Source: Acestrorhynchus altus
Lineage: Eukaryota > Chordata > Actinopteri > Characiformes > Acestrorhynchidae
Length of the DNA stretch: 64,000 nt
NCBI GenBank assembly: GCA_034509495.1
Contig: CM067519.1
Coordinates: 20,612,953-20,676,952, forward strand
Reading direction: 5' to 3'
Position 1 is the stretch's first letter. Each line of letters begins with the position of its first letter. Made by a program: the position numbers and the translations under genes. Shown here one piece after another: positions 13,569 to 26,800 of the stretch. Under the pieces are notes generated by a model. That model saw only the letters and a program-made list of their open reading frames with translations, was not told where the DNA came from and did not search any database.

Positions 13569-14100
13569 GAAAGATTCATCAAATATCATGAATAGTCAGG
13601 GGCACACAATGATCAGTGTCTAAATATCCTTATCCTTCAGAAAATATCACCTGACCAACAAGCCGAGCTTAAACAAATAAGATTGGCTATAGTTTACAGT
13701 GTTAATATTTAAGGACAGAGTGTTTTTAACCTTAAAAGGCTCAAAACATCTTTTTCAATGAAAATACTCAGCTTTACTCCTTCAGTATAAATACATGCAA
13801 ACACTCAATACAAATTCTAGCTATCCCAAAACACACGTTGATTCCCTTTTCACCTTTTTCAAAACATCAAAATCACCAAAGTGCAAAGACGCATCTGTAT
13901 ACACTCCCACACACACACCAGCTTCCTCGCAGGTGTATTTTAAGTATCTGGACTATAGGTGTAGGAGACCAGACACATTAACTTTAATTGCCCACTAATG
14001 GCAAGCGGGGGTGTCTCAGAGAGAGACCAAGGTTGAGTGGGAAACAGGTGAGCTGGTGACGTTACTGAAATTACATGTGTTTGGTGTCAATGGCAATCAA

Positions 14101-14235
14101 ATCAAATGAGAAAAGGAGAAAGGTGGGGAAAGGGGAGAGACAGAAGGAAAGAAGAGAGATATATAGAAGAGAGAGAGAGAGATAGAGAGAGAGAAAGAAG
14201 AGAGAGAATCAGACAGAGATATTGAGAGGGTGAAA
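14101..14235. repeat. GA-rich tract
   Basis: Purine-rich and imperfect, with runs such as gagagagagagatagagaga. It lies about 500 bp downstream (in transcript sense) of the alternative exon. Confidence 0.8.
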
Positions 14236-14732
14236 AAGAGAGTGTGCTAAGGGCAAGGTGACTTATCAATCCGAAAAGCGAGGAGTCTGACTCTCGCTCT
14301 GCAACAACTGAACCGTCCTGCTTGAGATAGATAGGTGAAGGGAATCACTAAGCCATCCATCAAATTGAAAAGCTGTGTTAGCATCACATGAGGAGGCGAA
14401 ATTCACTCCAAGAAGCCAAGAAAGCTTCCCACTACAGGGAAATGCAGCATTTAGTTCAAAGTGAAATTAGTGGGCTGAGTGCCGCAGGCATTACACCACT
14501 GAATACCAGTGTGAGAGCAGCATTCCAACTAACAAGTGGCGATTTACTGCCTTACTGAGGCTTCAGCCCGTGTGCAGTGCAGACACTGTACAGGCTACAT
14601 TACTGATCAAAGTACATGTTTAAACACCCCACAACATGTGACTGACAGTACAACAAGACAACAATCTGCATCCAAAGCCAATGTATCCAAAGGTGAAAGC
14701 TGTTCAGACCATAAAGAAAAAGGTCTTATTAC

Positions 14733-14900
14733 CTTGTCCTTCTTGGGCTGGGAGAATTCAGTGGAATTGGACATTTTAAGGGACTTGGAGCGGTGCTGGG
14801 GCTGCCGCCTGACCGACTCCTCCCTGCCGTACTTGACCGAGCCGCTGGCCCGCATGCTGCGGACCTTTCCAGTGCCCTGAACACTGTTTACACCGATCAT
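14733..14900 (-). CDS. psd3: probable alternative first coding exon of psd3
   Basis: This is an open frame starting at the ATG at 14900. It encodes 56 residues beginning MIGVNSVQGTGKVRSMRASG and ending FSQPKKDK, then a donor AAG/gtaata in phase 0. The frame joins exon F (ALYNSIKNEKLEWA) without a shift. The encoded segment is basic and Ser/Arg/Lys-rich with no domain I recognise. Upstream on the minus strand lies a CpG- and CT-rich stretch (14901-15350), unlike the rest of the intron, which fits a promoter and 5' UTR. There is a purine at -3 of the ATG. The resulting protein would keep only the last SEC7 helix plus the linker, PH and C-terminal parts. A mammalian short EFA6 isoform without SEC7 has been reported (from memory), which gives a precedent. 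Alternatively it could be an internal cassette exon: a weak acceptor (ctttag) lies just upstream. That the stretch is an exon is well supported by frame, GC content and donor; its use as a first exon is inferred. Confidence 0.68.
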
Positions 14901-15350
14901 CTCCTCAGCTAAAGCGCACGCACTCGGAGAGAGAAGAAGAAAAAAGCCACCTGTCCCGACTGCTGGTGCTCAGAGTGAGAGTGCACGAGAGAGTGCGCGC
15001 GTGCAAGACAGAGGCAAGGAGAGAAAGCGCGAATGGGGAAGAGCGCAAAGCCAGCAGAGGATCGGCGGACTGAACGTGTGAGCGACTGCACACGCTCGAG
15101 CACGCACACATACACACACTCTGAGGCGTCTCCTCCCTTCAAGGCTCCAGCATCGCATCCACTAGTGTTTGGAGTCGGAGCTTACAGTTCCCCTGGAAGC
15201 CACACATCAGTGACTGGGAGTCTGAAAGGGGAGGAGAGAGAAAGAGAAGAGAGGAAGGATAGAGAGAGAGAGAGAAATGATGGGAGAGGGAGAGAGAGAG
15301 AGCTAAAGAAAAGAGAGGGGAGGCAAAGGACCCTCCCCTTCTGGAGGAAG
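14901..15350 (-). promoter_or_regulatory. probable intronic promoter/5' UTR of the short psd3 form
   Basis: This stretch directly upstream of the alternative ATG is unusually rich in CpG for this AT-rich intron (for example gcgcgcgtgc, gatcggcgg, cacgctcgagcacgc) between 14910 and 15180. It is followed by a long purine tract on the plus strand (pyrimidine on the transcribed-sense strand) at 15227-15330. I see no clear TATA box, which is usual for CpG-type promoters. The transcription start cannot be fixed from sequence alone. The function is inferred from composition and position. Confidence 0.5.
15227..15330. repeat. GA-rich tract in the putative promoter
   Basis: An almost pure purine tract on the plus strand; on the psd3-sense strand it is CT-rich and lies upstream of the alternative first exon. 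Confidence 0.8.
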
Positions 15351-16352
15351 CCAATGTTCAGTAGCAACTCAACATTTTTATTCCAACAACAGACCACATT
15401 TGTGATGCTGAGCACCAGCTTCATTAACGTCTGCAGCGGGGGTCTGAAGACTGTCATCATGTGTTCATTTGAATGATGAGGGGTCATAGCCGTACCTCAC
15501 TATAACTACATTCTAAGTGACAGTGTTACAAATGGGTCAGCCACCTAATCTCAGAAAAATATCTCAGGACAGCATAAGGTTTAAGTCACATGATGTAAGA
15601 CCAGCGGGGACAGAGGCTCAGATTAAAAACAGCTTTAACCGCATGAAAGCAAAGTTGGACAAGAACCGTAGCTGGTGCACTAACGCCGCTGTACTGATTG
15701 TGTACAAAACTCGTATCCAGTGCACTAATGCATTTAATTTTGTATGTTTTGTATGGATATATTTAAGATTTTCTATTGATTTTGTAATTCAAATGCTGTG
15801 ACAGCAATGTGGGACAAGGCCTGTGGCCAGCATACTAATGCCAGACTAATAATTCTGGGCAAGAGTCATAACCAGTGCACTAACACTGAGGTAAAAGCCC
15901 AAAGCAACACTAAGCAATACATTTAAGCTTCCCAACTTAGCTAACATTATGCTGTTTGGATAGAGGCTTTCCATAATATGAGCAGCTCATGATTACATTA
16001 TTATTATTAGTAAACAGTCCATCAGCTGTTCCTCCAGAACCCCCGAAGGAGCAGAGAGAATGGAGACGGAGCTAGAAGGCGACTTCTGTCACTTGTGTAA
16101 AGGAAAATTATTAAATAGAAAAATGCAGGATATGGCCCTTTAAAACGTTTAAATCACTTTACTAAAGTTTCTATGCCAGAACTTTCATACTACATTGCGT
16201 TTCTTTAAACTTCATAAAGGTTATTCACACTCACACGTCTCATTAACAATAATAATACCAGTCCCTGAAATCTACTCAGTCCATTCACTGACAGGACTAC
16301 TTACTATGGCAACAGTTTGTTGTCCTGTGTACTGGAATAAAACCATGGATTT

Positions 16353-16885
16353 ATACACTATTCATCCAAATGTTTGTGGACACCCCTTTCAAATGAATGA
16401 GGTCAGCAACTCTAAGTTATTCCTAAAATATGCACTCGTGCACATGCACACGCAGACGCACACACAGTTTGTCTAGTCCTGTAGCGAAGTATTATCAATA
16501 GGACTAGACAATAGGACTCTATGGAGCAGATAAACCTGAAGCTATTGGCACCATGCCAAATGCCAGTCACGGTTTAATGGGGTACAATGTCCCCCAGCAT
16601 TGAGTTGTGAAGCAGTGGAATTGTCTTCCCTGGAATGATTGTGCTCCATCCAATACTCTTAAGGGTGACTCTGGAGTTTGGGGATGAATGAGATGGGACG
16701 GTGCACACCTAATGCACTGAGCTCAGTAATGCTTTTGTCATTGACCACAATCAAATCCTCACAGCAATGCTGCAAAATCTAGCAGAAACCGTTTCCTGGA
16801 CAGTAGAGACAGTTACTGCATCAAAAGCAAAGGCTTTTTATTAACCATGATTTTGGGAGACGCAATGAATGTGTTCCAATACATC
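16353..16885 (+). mobile_element. internally deleted Tc1-like transposon
   Basis: The left end reads tacactattcatccaaatgt then ttgtggacacc, close to the TACACTATATGG..GTGGACACC terminal repeat of a widespread fish Tc1 family. Inside, blocks such as ggagcagataaacctgaa, cattgagttgtgaagcagtg and agcaatgctgcaaaatctag follow the order of the full element. The middle of the transposase is missing, so it is non-autonomous. The right end is decayed and approximate. Confidence 0.6.
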
Positions 16886-17883
16886 TGCTCATACAGTGTG
16901 TTTGCAGCAGGTGGAATGGTGTAGCGTTTAACACCATTTCCCTTTCTGGGAAAGTCAATAGTGTGGTAGAGAATATTTGGGCAAGCCTCCTAATGCTACA
17001 CTCACTGTCAGTGTGGGTTACTCCTGTTTTTCCACAGGACCTGAAAGTGTGAGAAACTCAAACCTCCACACACACATAGTAGAGAGTAGGGGTCAGACAT
17101 ATCTGTGGTGTGAGAGCCCCTGAGGATGTTAACTAAGAGCAGCTCTTTAGTCATCATGCTAACAGTCAGAACAGCAGCTCTTCTTGAGGATACATGCAAA
17201 GCACCACTGAAACAGCATTGCGTTCCTTTTGCAACACTTTAATGAAGCGCACACATTCCTTTTTAATACACCTGCACAGTCCAGTGGTTATTTATTCAAT
17301 TACCACACAGCACTTACATTTTCCTCCTGATCTCTGAAACCTGCTTAGAATCGGACACAAAATTTAGCAAGACCACAGCTTCAGCACACATCTTTGACAA
17401 AGTATCAGTCAATAAAAGAGGACAAACACCATTACTATAATACAGCATAATGCATTATACAATGTAATGCAACACCTGGCATTTGGTTCTCATTAAAATC
17501 AATAATTCAGGAGTGCTCGCACTAATTCTTCATATGTATGCAATTCAATTGAGTCTATTAAGAGATAAGTGACGATTGGGCTATAACAGATGGGTCTAAT
17601 TATTCCAATACAATAAGCACGGAATTACTGTGTGACAGTCCACGTGGAAAGGTGTTGACACAACTGGTCTCTTGCCCATTGGACGCAATGGCAAAGGGAC
17701 CACTTTGGTCAGCCAGTTCCAAACTGTGTGAAATTTGTGGCAAGTCCTCTTTGAAAGGGAAAGCATGCGGGCCACCAATAGAAAGATGTGCTGTCATTTT
17801 CAAGTGGATATGCAAGTGGGGTGGAGTGCATGCTGGGCTTTCAGGGGTTTTTTTAGAAGAAGAGGGAAAAAAAACCACACACC

Positions 17884-17904
17884 TAAATAAATAAATAAAT
17901 AAAT
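17884..17904. repeat. (AAAT)n microsatellite
   Basis: About five copies of aaat. Confidence 0.85.
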
Positions 17905-19535
17905 ACACACTCTGTAAATGTCTCTTTGAACTCTAAAGGGGGAGAAAATCTGTGAACAATTGGACGCGCTCCAGTCTGCAGTTTTATTACAGTAGGCAAA
18001 TGCCTGCGATCATATGGGGAGTGGTTTTGGAGGGAAGCTCTAGCGCATTACGGGACAGGCTCATTGTTCTACTAGATAGAGGGTATTAACGTTTGGAGTG
18101 AGGATGTAGCAAGGGAGTGAAGATGGTGAATCCAATTTGGTTCATCAAGGGACCATTCAGTACCCATTTGGATGTGGAATTAAGGCTGCAAATTTGCATT
18201 GATCTATGAAAATCTACTGCAGGATCACAGCTGGGAGAGATCACATCGCTCTCAATTCCTCATGAATAATCAAGTCTAATTTAATTGAAGTAACATGCAA
18301 ATCACAGCACTGGAGGAGATGAAGCCTCTGGATAAAAGACTATGACATTTAAGTGTTCCTGCTGTAATTTTGAAATCTGCATGACCTTGGCGAGCACAGC
18401 CAGGAGTCCATTCTGCATAGCACACAATGACGAAATATGATGTTATTGGATTAGGTGCCACATAATTAAGTGAATCATCGAAAGAGGAAGAAGTTCACGT
18501 GACCCCATTTCCGACTAAGTCTGTAATGAAGACTATACTATTACTATGCCAATCAATTTGAACTGTCATTCATATTCAACACTGCAATCACACCACTGAC
18601 ACACACAATCCAATACATGTGACTGCTCACCAGCGTTAGTCGGCATTAGTCTGGGGCAGGCTGGTGAAAACAGCATGGTCACATGCCAAACAATATGCCT
18701 TAACGTGATCACTGGGCCAGTGTCTCCAATGCATCATCTTGTCCATCTGTTCTCTTACTGCAGAGACAGAGGGGCTCCGAGGGCCATCTCGCTTGCCATC
18801 TCCCCCGGCAACAAGCATGAACTACTTTACAGCAAATAAACTCACACAAACTCAATTACTGTCATCATTGCAGCACAATAAAAAATGGACACAATATCAA
18901 CAGTACTTTCTGCAATGCCTTTTGTTTAGAGAGCTCATATTCTTAATTTTTATCCAATTATGATGTGTGTGTGGGGTTGTCTACATTTCCACCCCTGTTT
19001 GAAAGTGCCAATTACCTAAGCCCAGTCAGACTCCCCAGACACTAGCACTGGGTGTGATGTGGGGAGAGTGCACCATCTACCCACCCAAAGAAAGGAATGT
19101 CAAATTTTGCTCTACAGAATTCCGGCTCACAATGGCAAACAGCATGATCCTGTATTCAAACCCACGATCCCAGATGCTTGTACTTTAGACTGCTGAGGCA
19201 ATAGGAGCCATACATGCCCCCTTTCCAACTAAATATGGGTAATATGGCAGTATTTTATTGAAATTGTGATGAATTTTGCTATTGTGATACAACATTGGCT
19301 ATTGGATACTGGAAAACTGTGTTTATTTGTGTAAATTTTCTGAAGCTGCTTTGTTTAGCTTCTAATTTGATTTTAATTCACTATATGCATGGAAATGTAT
19401 ATTTTGCACCATGATAAAATGTATGACAGTATGATAAAATCATCATGTCTACTCTAATTAGGACTATGATAACTAATCTGAAGTGCGATAATCTGTACGT
19501 AGTAAGCAATATATAGGATTGTACAGTTTGGCACA

Positions 19536-19625
19536 CAGCATACACACTATATGGACAAAAGGAATGGCATGGTGCAGGTTCCCATTTATCTGCTCCAGAG
19601 AGAGTCCTATTCTATTAATTGTCTC
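19536..19625 (-). mobile_element. short fragment of the same Tc1 family
   Basis: It carries acacactatatggacaaaag at one end and, inverted, ctgctccagagagagtccta, blocks shared with the element at 16353-16885. Only about 90 bp remain. Confidence 0.45.
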
Positions 19626-21426
19626 CATTTGTGCGATACTTTAGCAAAATAGTAATTGCCGTGTGGTACTGACACTCACTCTGATTCTCCCGCATTCTCA
19701 CTCAGGCATGTATGATAATCAGGAATGACAGTGATGATAAAAGCTAACTGACTGCACTGACTGCTCACAGCAGCACAAGTGAAGAAAATCTGACAGGGAG
19801 AACACTAAAATGACGCCACTGATATAAGGCCGGGCTCATTCACAGTCATTCTAAAGGACTTTGAAGAACACCCCGAAAATATTAATGTACTGTATGAGAA
19901 CATTTGAAAACATGACTTATCTGCTGGCTGGGAGCCCAGTGTTCGGGCATAGACACAACCAGCCTCACCGATATATTGATGCCTACCACAGAACATGTGG
20001 GTGGACTGTTTGCTGGCGCTGAGGTGCTATTGTAGTCTCAAGCAGTTCAGCCCGCTCACATTCTCACGTGCACAGGGCAATTAGCTGCTCAGGGAAACAG
20101 AAGAAAGCTTCTGATGTTGACAACTCCATTATTTATGCAGTTATACAATGTGCTGGGTGCTGAATCTTACAGAAATGTCAAGCGTTCCATAGACATGATC
20201 GAGGAAAGCAAGTCGATGGGCTTGCAAACAAAAACAAACAGCAAACAGATAAATAAACAAACAGCACACTGATGCTACATCCACACAGATATTGTGACGT
20301 ATTCCAGTGGGCGTTTGTGTAGATGCTTCAAGAGCTGTTCAGATACAACTGACTGACTGTAGCGCACTGCAAAACACTCCGCAGCCATGACCCGGCGCAA
20401 TAAAGAGCAGGACTGTAGCTGAATGAAATGCTTCAAAGCTGATGTTCACTCAGCCACTGATCATGGAAAGAAAAATAAGGGTGGGCAAAATGGCATGATT
20501 ATAAATTGCATTTTTTTTTGCATAATTTTCACAATAAACAATATTTAAAGCCTCACTTTGGTCCAGCAACAGAGTGCAGCAGCAGAGATCAAAAACAATT
20601 CAATGGTGAATCAACATGACTCACAAACTTATTTTAAGGTACAACTGCTACATAATGATGCTTTAATAGAGGATCACATCATCACCACAATCAACCACTT
20701 GTTATGATTTCTTGTTGTTTATTAGGTGTGTACATTTGTTGCGTTACTTGAAATAATTATAGCATGAAAATTAATGAGAAAAAGTTCAAATTTGTATGTT
20801 TCAAATCAACTATAAATGTGGCAGCTTTGATTAAAACTAAAATAATCATGATGCATCTCTAACAAACATGTTAGGGAGAGAGTACCTCATGATTATCGAA
20901 CAGTGTACTGGTTACCTCAAACAGCTGATTAGCATCTATAAAGGAAACCTCATTACTCACCAAATCTTTACTATTTTGAATAATCAATCACTTTTTGGCA
21001 TGTATTATTACACTGTTACACTACTGACTTTTAGTCCCCCAACACTGGAGCTATAAAGTCACCTGAACGGTCAATCTGAATTTTAGTGCACTCAAGTTTA
21101 TTTTAATTTATACTTGAATATTAAAATGAGTCAGAATGCACATCTCTATGGTTAACAAACTCTTTATAAAGGTGTGGGAGTACTATAAAATAACTGGGAA
21201 AACTGGGAAAGTCCAGTTCTCAGTGGCTTTGCTTCTCTAAGCTTCTGCATGCTCAGGTTTAATCTCGGCTGATAATATCCGGCTGCGGGCATCCTGCTCC
21301 TGAACAGGGCTCTTTGATCTGAGATGCTCCCAGGAGACTGTCCTTGCAAATGACATCTGTGAACTCTTTGAGGTAAAGGGCTTCAGCTAAATGACAAATT
21401 ATTATTACACCACAACCACCACCACC

Positions 21427-21462
21427 AACAATAATAATAATAAAAATAATAATAATAAATGC
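21427..21462. repeat. (AAT)n microsatellite, imperfect
   Basis: aataataataataaaaata followed by more aat units. Confidence 0.85.
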
Positions 21463-22798
21463 TAAAAGTTGAAGTTCTCATTCCCCTGCAGGTTCATAGG
21501 TGCTAAAGGCTTCATTCACATTTCACCAGTTTGGGTATTTCACGGGTGAAAGAACTGAGGGACAGAGTAAGTGAGAGTGTGAGTAACGTCTTTCATCTTT
21601 TTGACATTTTCTGAATTCATCTTCTCCACAAGTGAATTGTTTCACTATCCTCAGGACAGGAGAGGCAAACTGTCTTAAGCTGTACTTGATGAATATATCA
21701 GAAGCTCCAGCACAGTCTCAGGTGGAAAAGATTCCTTCACCACACAGTGAGGCAATGTGTAATTCAGATTTTCCAGTCTTCCCAAGAGGGCTGCTTAAAT
21801 ACAACAGAACAAAACGTCATGATGACAGTGATTTGTTTTACTATTAATACAGCATCAGTTCACTAATACTGACCATTAACTCCAAACTGATATTTGCTGA
21901 TGTTTTTACTTTTGGGTCATGCTGAGTTACTGTTGGGCTAAATGGCTTGGATTTCATTTTCATTTATTTGAATTTGTAAGTCTATTTACAGTGTCCAGAA
22001 TTCTGGGTCAATTTCTGCACTGAATAAATCAGCAGACAGGGCACAATTCCCATATTTGGGCATAATTTAATCTCTCATTATACTACTTGTATAATAACTA
22101 GAGCCATGGTTTTCAAATGAGCAAATAATGAAGCATGATTAATCATAATTAGTTGCGTTTTCCTTATTTACATAAATCTGACAAAAGAAAGGTTTTAAAA
22201 TTATTTTTCTTATTCATTTATGTGAACAAAATCATATTCATTCAGAAAGTGTTTATTACTTTCAGTAATGCAGGGGGTTAAAAACTGATTAATATACTGA
22301 ATCGACCCATTTTTACTGATTGTATGATTGTTTTTATGGTAAATCAACTAATAACAGATTGATAAAAAAAAGTGCCTGTCTGTGTCTGATACTGATACCA
22401 AAAATATATATGAAAATAATCCTTCAATTCACTTAATAATAGCTTTTTATTAGTTCTTATTCAATATATTACTGCTTTTATTTACTGCTTACAATTTCAA
22501 AATGTAATATTTTGGCTTACTTTTTACTGTTTCAATAAAAATATTATGAAAACTGTCTGGAACACAACACATGGCACTGTTAAAGACACCAATTACAATT
22601 AATAAATGTAACATGTATGAAGAGGATAATGTCAATTTCAAGTGGGTCAGTTACTATAAAATGTATAAAACCAATCCTGCAATATCACACACAACCTTTA
22701 TCCAGCAATGTGTAAATGAATGTGATGTGTAGGATGATAGCTAAACCAATCCAAGTGCAGCGTACAATGAGGTGAACAAATAAACAGAGGTCAGTCCA

Positions 22799-22837
22799 AT
22801 GCTGCTGCTGCTGCTGCTGCTGGTGGTGGTGGTGGCT
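22799..22837. repeat. (CTG)n(GTG)n trinucleotide repeat
   Basis: ctgctgctgctgctgctg followed by gtggtggtggtgg. It creates a spurious Leu/Val-rich reading frame. Confidence 0.9.
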
Positions 22838-23707
22838 TGCACACACAATGCTGCCTACTTAAAATACCTCAGCAGAGAATTACACTGCATGAGCCATAGC
22901 TATGAGCACATAAGCAGAAATTTACAGGGATGCATGCATTACCAGCAGGTTCAGCCTTATGTTACACAAACATTCCAACATATCACCGTCGGTCCACAGG
23001 ACAGATGCATGTTTACAGTATGACCAGCCTGCATACCAATACATGACTGCATATCAGGACATTGTTTACATCCTTCCATGAAAAGGAAAAGACGAGGGGC
23101 CAAGTAGGTGCATTACACACATAGATGGATGATGCCAGGCAGGCTTTGCTGTGCTAAATATATGGGTAAATCAATCGTAAACTGACGGCTTCCATTCCTA
23201 CAAGCCATACCACACATAAGAACATGCTGGTATAGTTCTGGGAGATGTCATTTATGCCAGTATTGGTGCTTTATTGGTACTAATATCTAATAAAGTGTAT
23301 TTCTTTGAAAGGACAGTGCTTTGTGCCTGTTTATACTACAGTGTACGTTTCCCTGTGGTAAAATTAATGGACTCATATCATAGAAATCAGGATTAGTGAT
23401 ATTCAAACACTGCCATAGTTTCAAAAAGTATCAATATTTTCCCAGGTCATATTACTGATATTAAAAAAAAACTATGCAGCAAAAACAGTAGTAACCCTAT
23501 TAGTAAGAGCCTGGCGATACATATCAATGATCCAACACAATCTAATTTCAAATCAATATTATGATTAAATGAACACACCTCAATACAGATAAATGAACAT
23601 TTCATTTGATGCACATAATTTTTCTTTGGTACAAACTAGGCAAGTTGCTCAGTTGGGTCAGTGTTTGAGGTCTTTCCTACGGAGTGCTCAGAAAACATGA
23701 ACAGATA

Positions 23708-23835
23708 ACTCAGTGTGGCTCAGTGTTCTAAAGTGCTAGAAATGTCTTGGTGCTTGCCATCAGCAGCTGGAGTTTGAGCCATGCTCTGGGTAATGCTCAT
23801 GCATTGGGAAAAAGAAATCATGGGGTCATTAACTT
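23708..23835 (+). repeat. tRNA-derived SINE, copy 2
   Basis: It has ggctcagtgttctaaagtgc followed by gcttgccatcagcagctgg and gccatgctctgggtaatg, matching the family at 12183. Confidence 0.55.
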
Positions 23836-26800
23836 CCCTAATGCTGGCCTAACATTTAATTAAAGCCATGATATACTTGGCAAATACCACAATAGCCCAT
23901 TTTATCACCACTGGCCAGCATGACTACTACAGAACAGCCTTGGGTGAACTTCAGGAATATGAAGAGGTTTTCTGATGCTCAGAGAAAGGTAACAGTATTC
24001 AATGACCTCTGAGCCACAATCTGAGGTGCAAAATTGAATCGTGCTGGCTTACACAAGTTTGGGTATTACTGTACTGACCCTGTGTACTTTACATCAAAAA
24101 GGATTTTTATGTAGTTTGAATGATGTTCATAAAGATGCAAAGCAAATGGCTGAGGCGTGTGGGTTTTTTTTTTACCCTAAACATAATCAGTCTGAGCAAT
24201 GAAGTCTTGCCTGAAGGATGTCAACATGTCACCCGAGCCAATGAATGAAGGATTTTCAACCAAAAGGGACCAGTCCACCAATCTGTCACGTTAACAAGAA
24301 TATCAATATTTTAGTGCTTCACTCACAATGCTTATCTGATAGCTTCCAAACACAATGCTGCTGTGATAGCTTCTTTAATGAAAAGCTGATATTTCTTTCA
24401 GTGTCTCCACATCTTTCAGTGTCTCTTTAAAAAAAGAATCTTCAGCATCTCAAGCAGCTCTTCCAAGAATGACCTGCACACACAGTCAATAATGATACTG
24501 CCTAAAGAAATGCGTGGTTAGAGTAGGCGATCAAAGACAATGTATATTTTAAGATGTTGGTCTGAGATTCGAGGATGGAAACTGTGTAAAAGCATTTGAT
24601 ATGACGTGGCTGGAGAGTGATTCCTGGGTCTCAAGGTGTGGGATGTAGAATATTCATTTCAGCCCATTCTGCAGAGAAACACTGCCACAGTTAAGCCACA
24701 GTTTAACTAGTACTATAAAGCCAGAAATTAAATCAATCCCAGTTTGACCGCACACTGTTACAGACACACTCCATGACTTTTTCTCTGGTGATCATTTTTC
24801 CATCTTCACCTTTAAAGAACCGGGCATCTAAAGATAGATACTGTATCTGTTGTAACATCCAGTGATATATCTTTTGACCTCAGCATGACCACATAATTTT
24901 CAGACAGGAGCCTGCCCACCTGCTACTTCTCCCATACACGCAAACTATCTAAGTACTGTCATCACAACACAACCTGTGTATTCATGGCACTGTCAAACAG
25001 TCCTGAGGAGAAACACTGCATGACAATGAATGAGAAGCAGCCAGAGGCTCAGTCGTTTATCTGTGTAGGATTTCTGCAACGTGCACTGAAAGTTCCTGTA
25101 TTTTAGGGAGGCACTATATTTTGGGGGAAGAATGAACAGTGGAGAAATTAGATGAAACAACATAATTAAACCTGAATGTTGTGGCACATTTGAATCCCAC
25201 AAGTGCAGTCGTACTTGTGAAAGGTTTATCCAAGATAAAGATAACTTTTCTTTCCCTGGTTTCAGGTTTACAGTACACCTACATGTAATAAATGTTGCTT
25301 CATTACTTTGAACTTTTAAGTACATTTAATACTGCAAGGAAAGGAAAAAGCTGAACACATTCAAAACATACACCATCTACCCCTTGACACTGACCTAGAT
25401 CTAAAAACAGTAGACCCTGACAGACATTCATTCTTTGCAATTTGTACATGTATAGAAAACATACATGAGACTATAGATCTTTACTGTGCTGTCAAAATAA
25501 AATGAATAAAGAAGTACTCACACTTGCAAATCCATCAGAGAAGCCAAGCATGAATTGCAAATCTAGGTCTTAATCCCATATTAGGGCTAAATCAATGATT
25601 TGTTAATCCATGTCTTAAAAGGTGGTGCAACAACCTACATCAACAAATCTTCCCCATGGAATTATAAGGTTCTATCAACATTTTGAGCAGTTTTAATATA
25701 TTGAGCCTTAAAGTTTTTGCAAAGTGACATTTACATATAAAGTCTTTAAAGTCTATAGTGACTGACATATATGGAGACTTCTGTTCTAGATAAGGTGTCT
25801 AAAATGCACACTTCACATAATGGTTATGAAGTTGTCACAGAATTATATATACATATGAACTCACTTTTGATCAAAACGTCAGATTATAGAACCAAGGGGA
25901 TGAAATATGTGATTATCTTGAGATTCTGCTCAATTCAATATCCTTGTAAAGGCAACCAGCCCTGAATGAAAAGAATGTATACAGATGGGTTTATGCACCA
26001 GTCTGTTTCACACAGCAATAATGCAGCTTATAATATGCATTATGAATGAAATTGCCCACTTACCCAAGAAAGTAAATATCAATCTGCTCTATGCGAGTAA
26101 TCAACCTGCATTGAGTAAAAACTGTCACAATACCAGTTTTTCTTTTCTTGATTAAATCTGTAGTTTGTTATTCAATTCTAGTTTTTAATTTTTCATCATT
26201 TGAACTGATGCATAACATCCAGAATAACAAACATACTTTCGGATAAGCGATCCCCATCTTTAAACAACTGTCAAATGGCTCTGCTCAAAATAGAAACATC
26301 ATTACTGTGATGGCAGCGATTGGTGTCTGATTACAAAGAAGCATGAGATCTAGTCATGTCCCTGCTGTCTCAAAAGGTCAGCCTTTGCCATTCATGCTGT
26401 TCATAGAAACAGAGACAAAGAAATGTTGGCCAGGATTAGGAGCTGACAGAAGACCTTGTGTGAAAATCTCCTCCCAGGAAAAGACTCTGGTTGGCAAACC
26501 GTGTAGCTCTAAGCTCTTGTTAATGCACTACTGCTAATGCTTTCAGGGCATGCTCACTTTCTTTCTCCAAATGTCCTCAGTTGCCAGATGGTTGGTCAGA
26601 AGTTAGAGCCGCCACACAACACCATGACGATTGTGCGCATTAAAATGGAATGGACCCTGGAGGACTGACCCTGCAAATGTTTGTCTTTGTGTTCTGCGGA
26701 TGTGTTCTCTGCAGGGACGATGCGCTTTATCACACTGGTGGACGATAACTGCAGGAGGGTTAAATCCATAATGGAGGCCAGAGACTGCCACCAATCAAAC

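Noticed and set aside
14536..14880. 114-codon plus-strand reading frame
   Set aside because: It is antisense to the alternative psd3 exon; the minus-strand frame has the better start, donor and phase.
15033..15476. 147-codon plus-strand reading frame rich in Glu/Arg
   Set aside because: The composition comes from the GA tract at 15227-15330; no splice or homology support.
22799..23023. Frame starting MLLLLLLLVVVV that mimics a signal peptide
   Set aside because: The leader is the CTG/GTG repeat; nothing after it looks like a protein.
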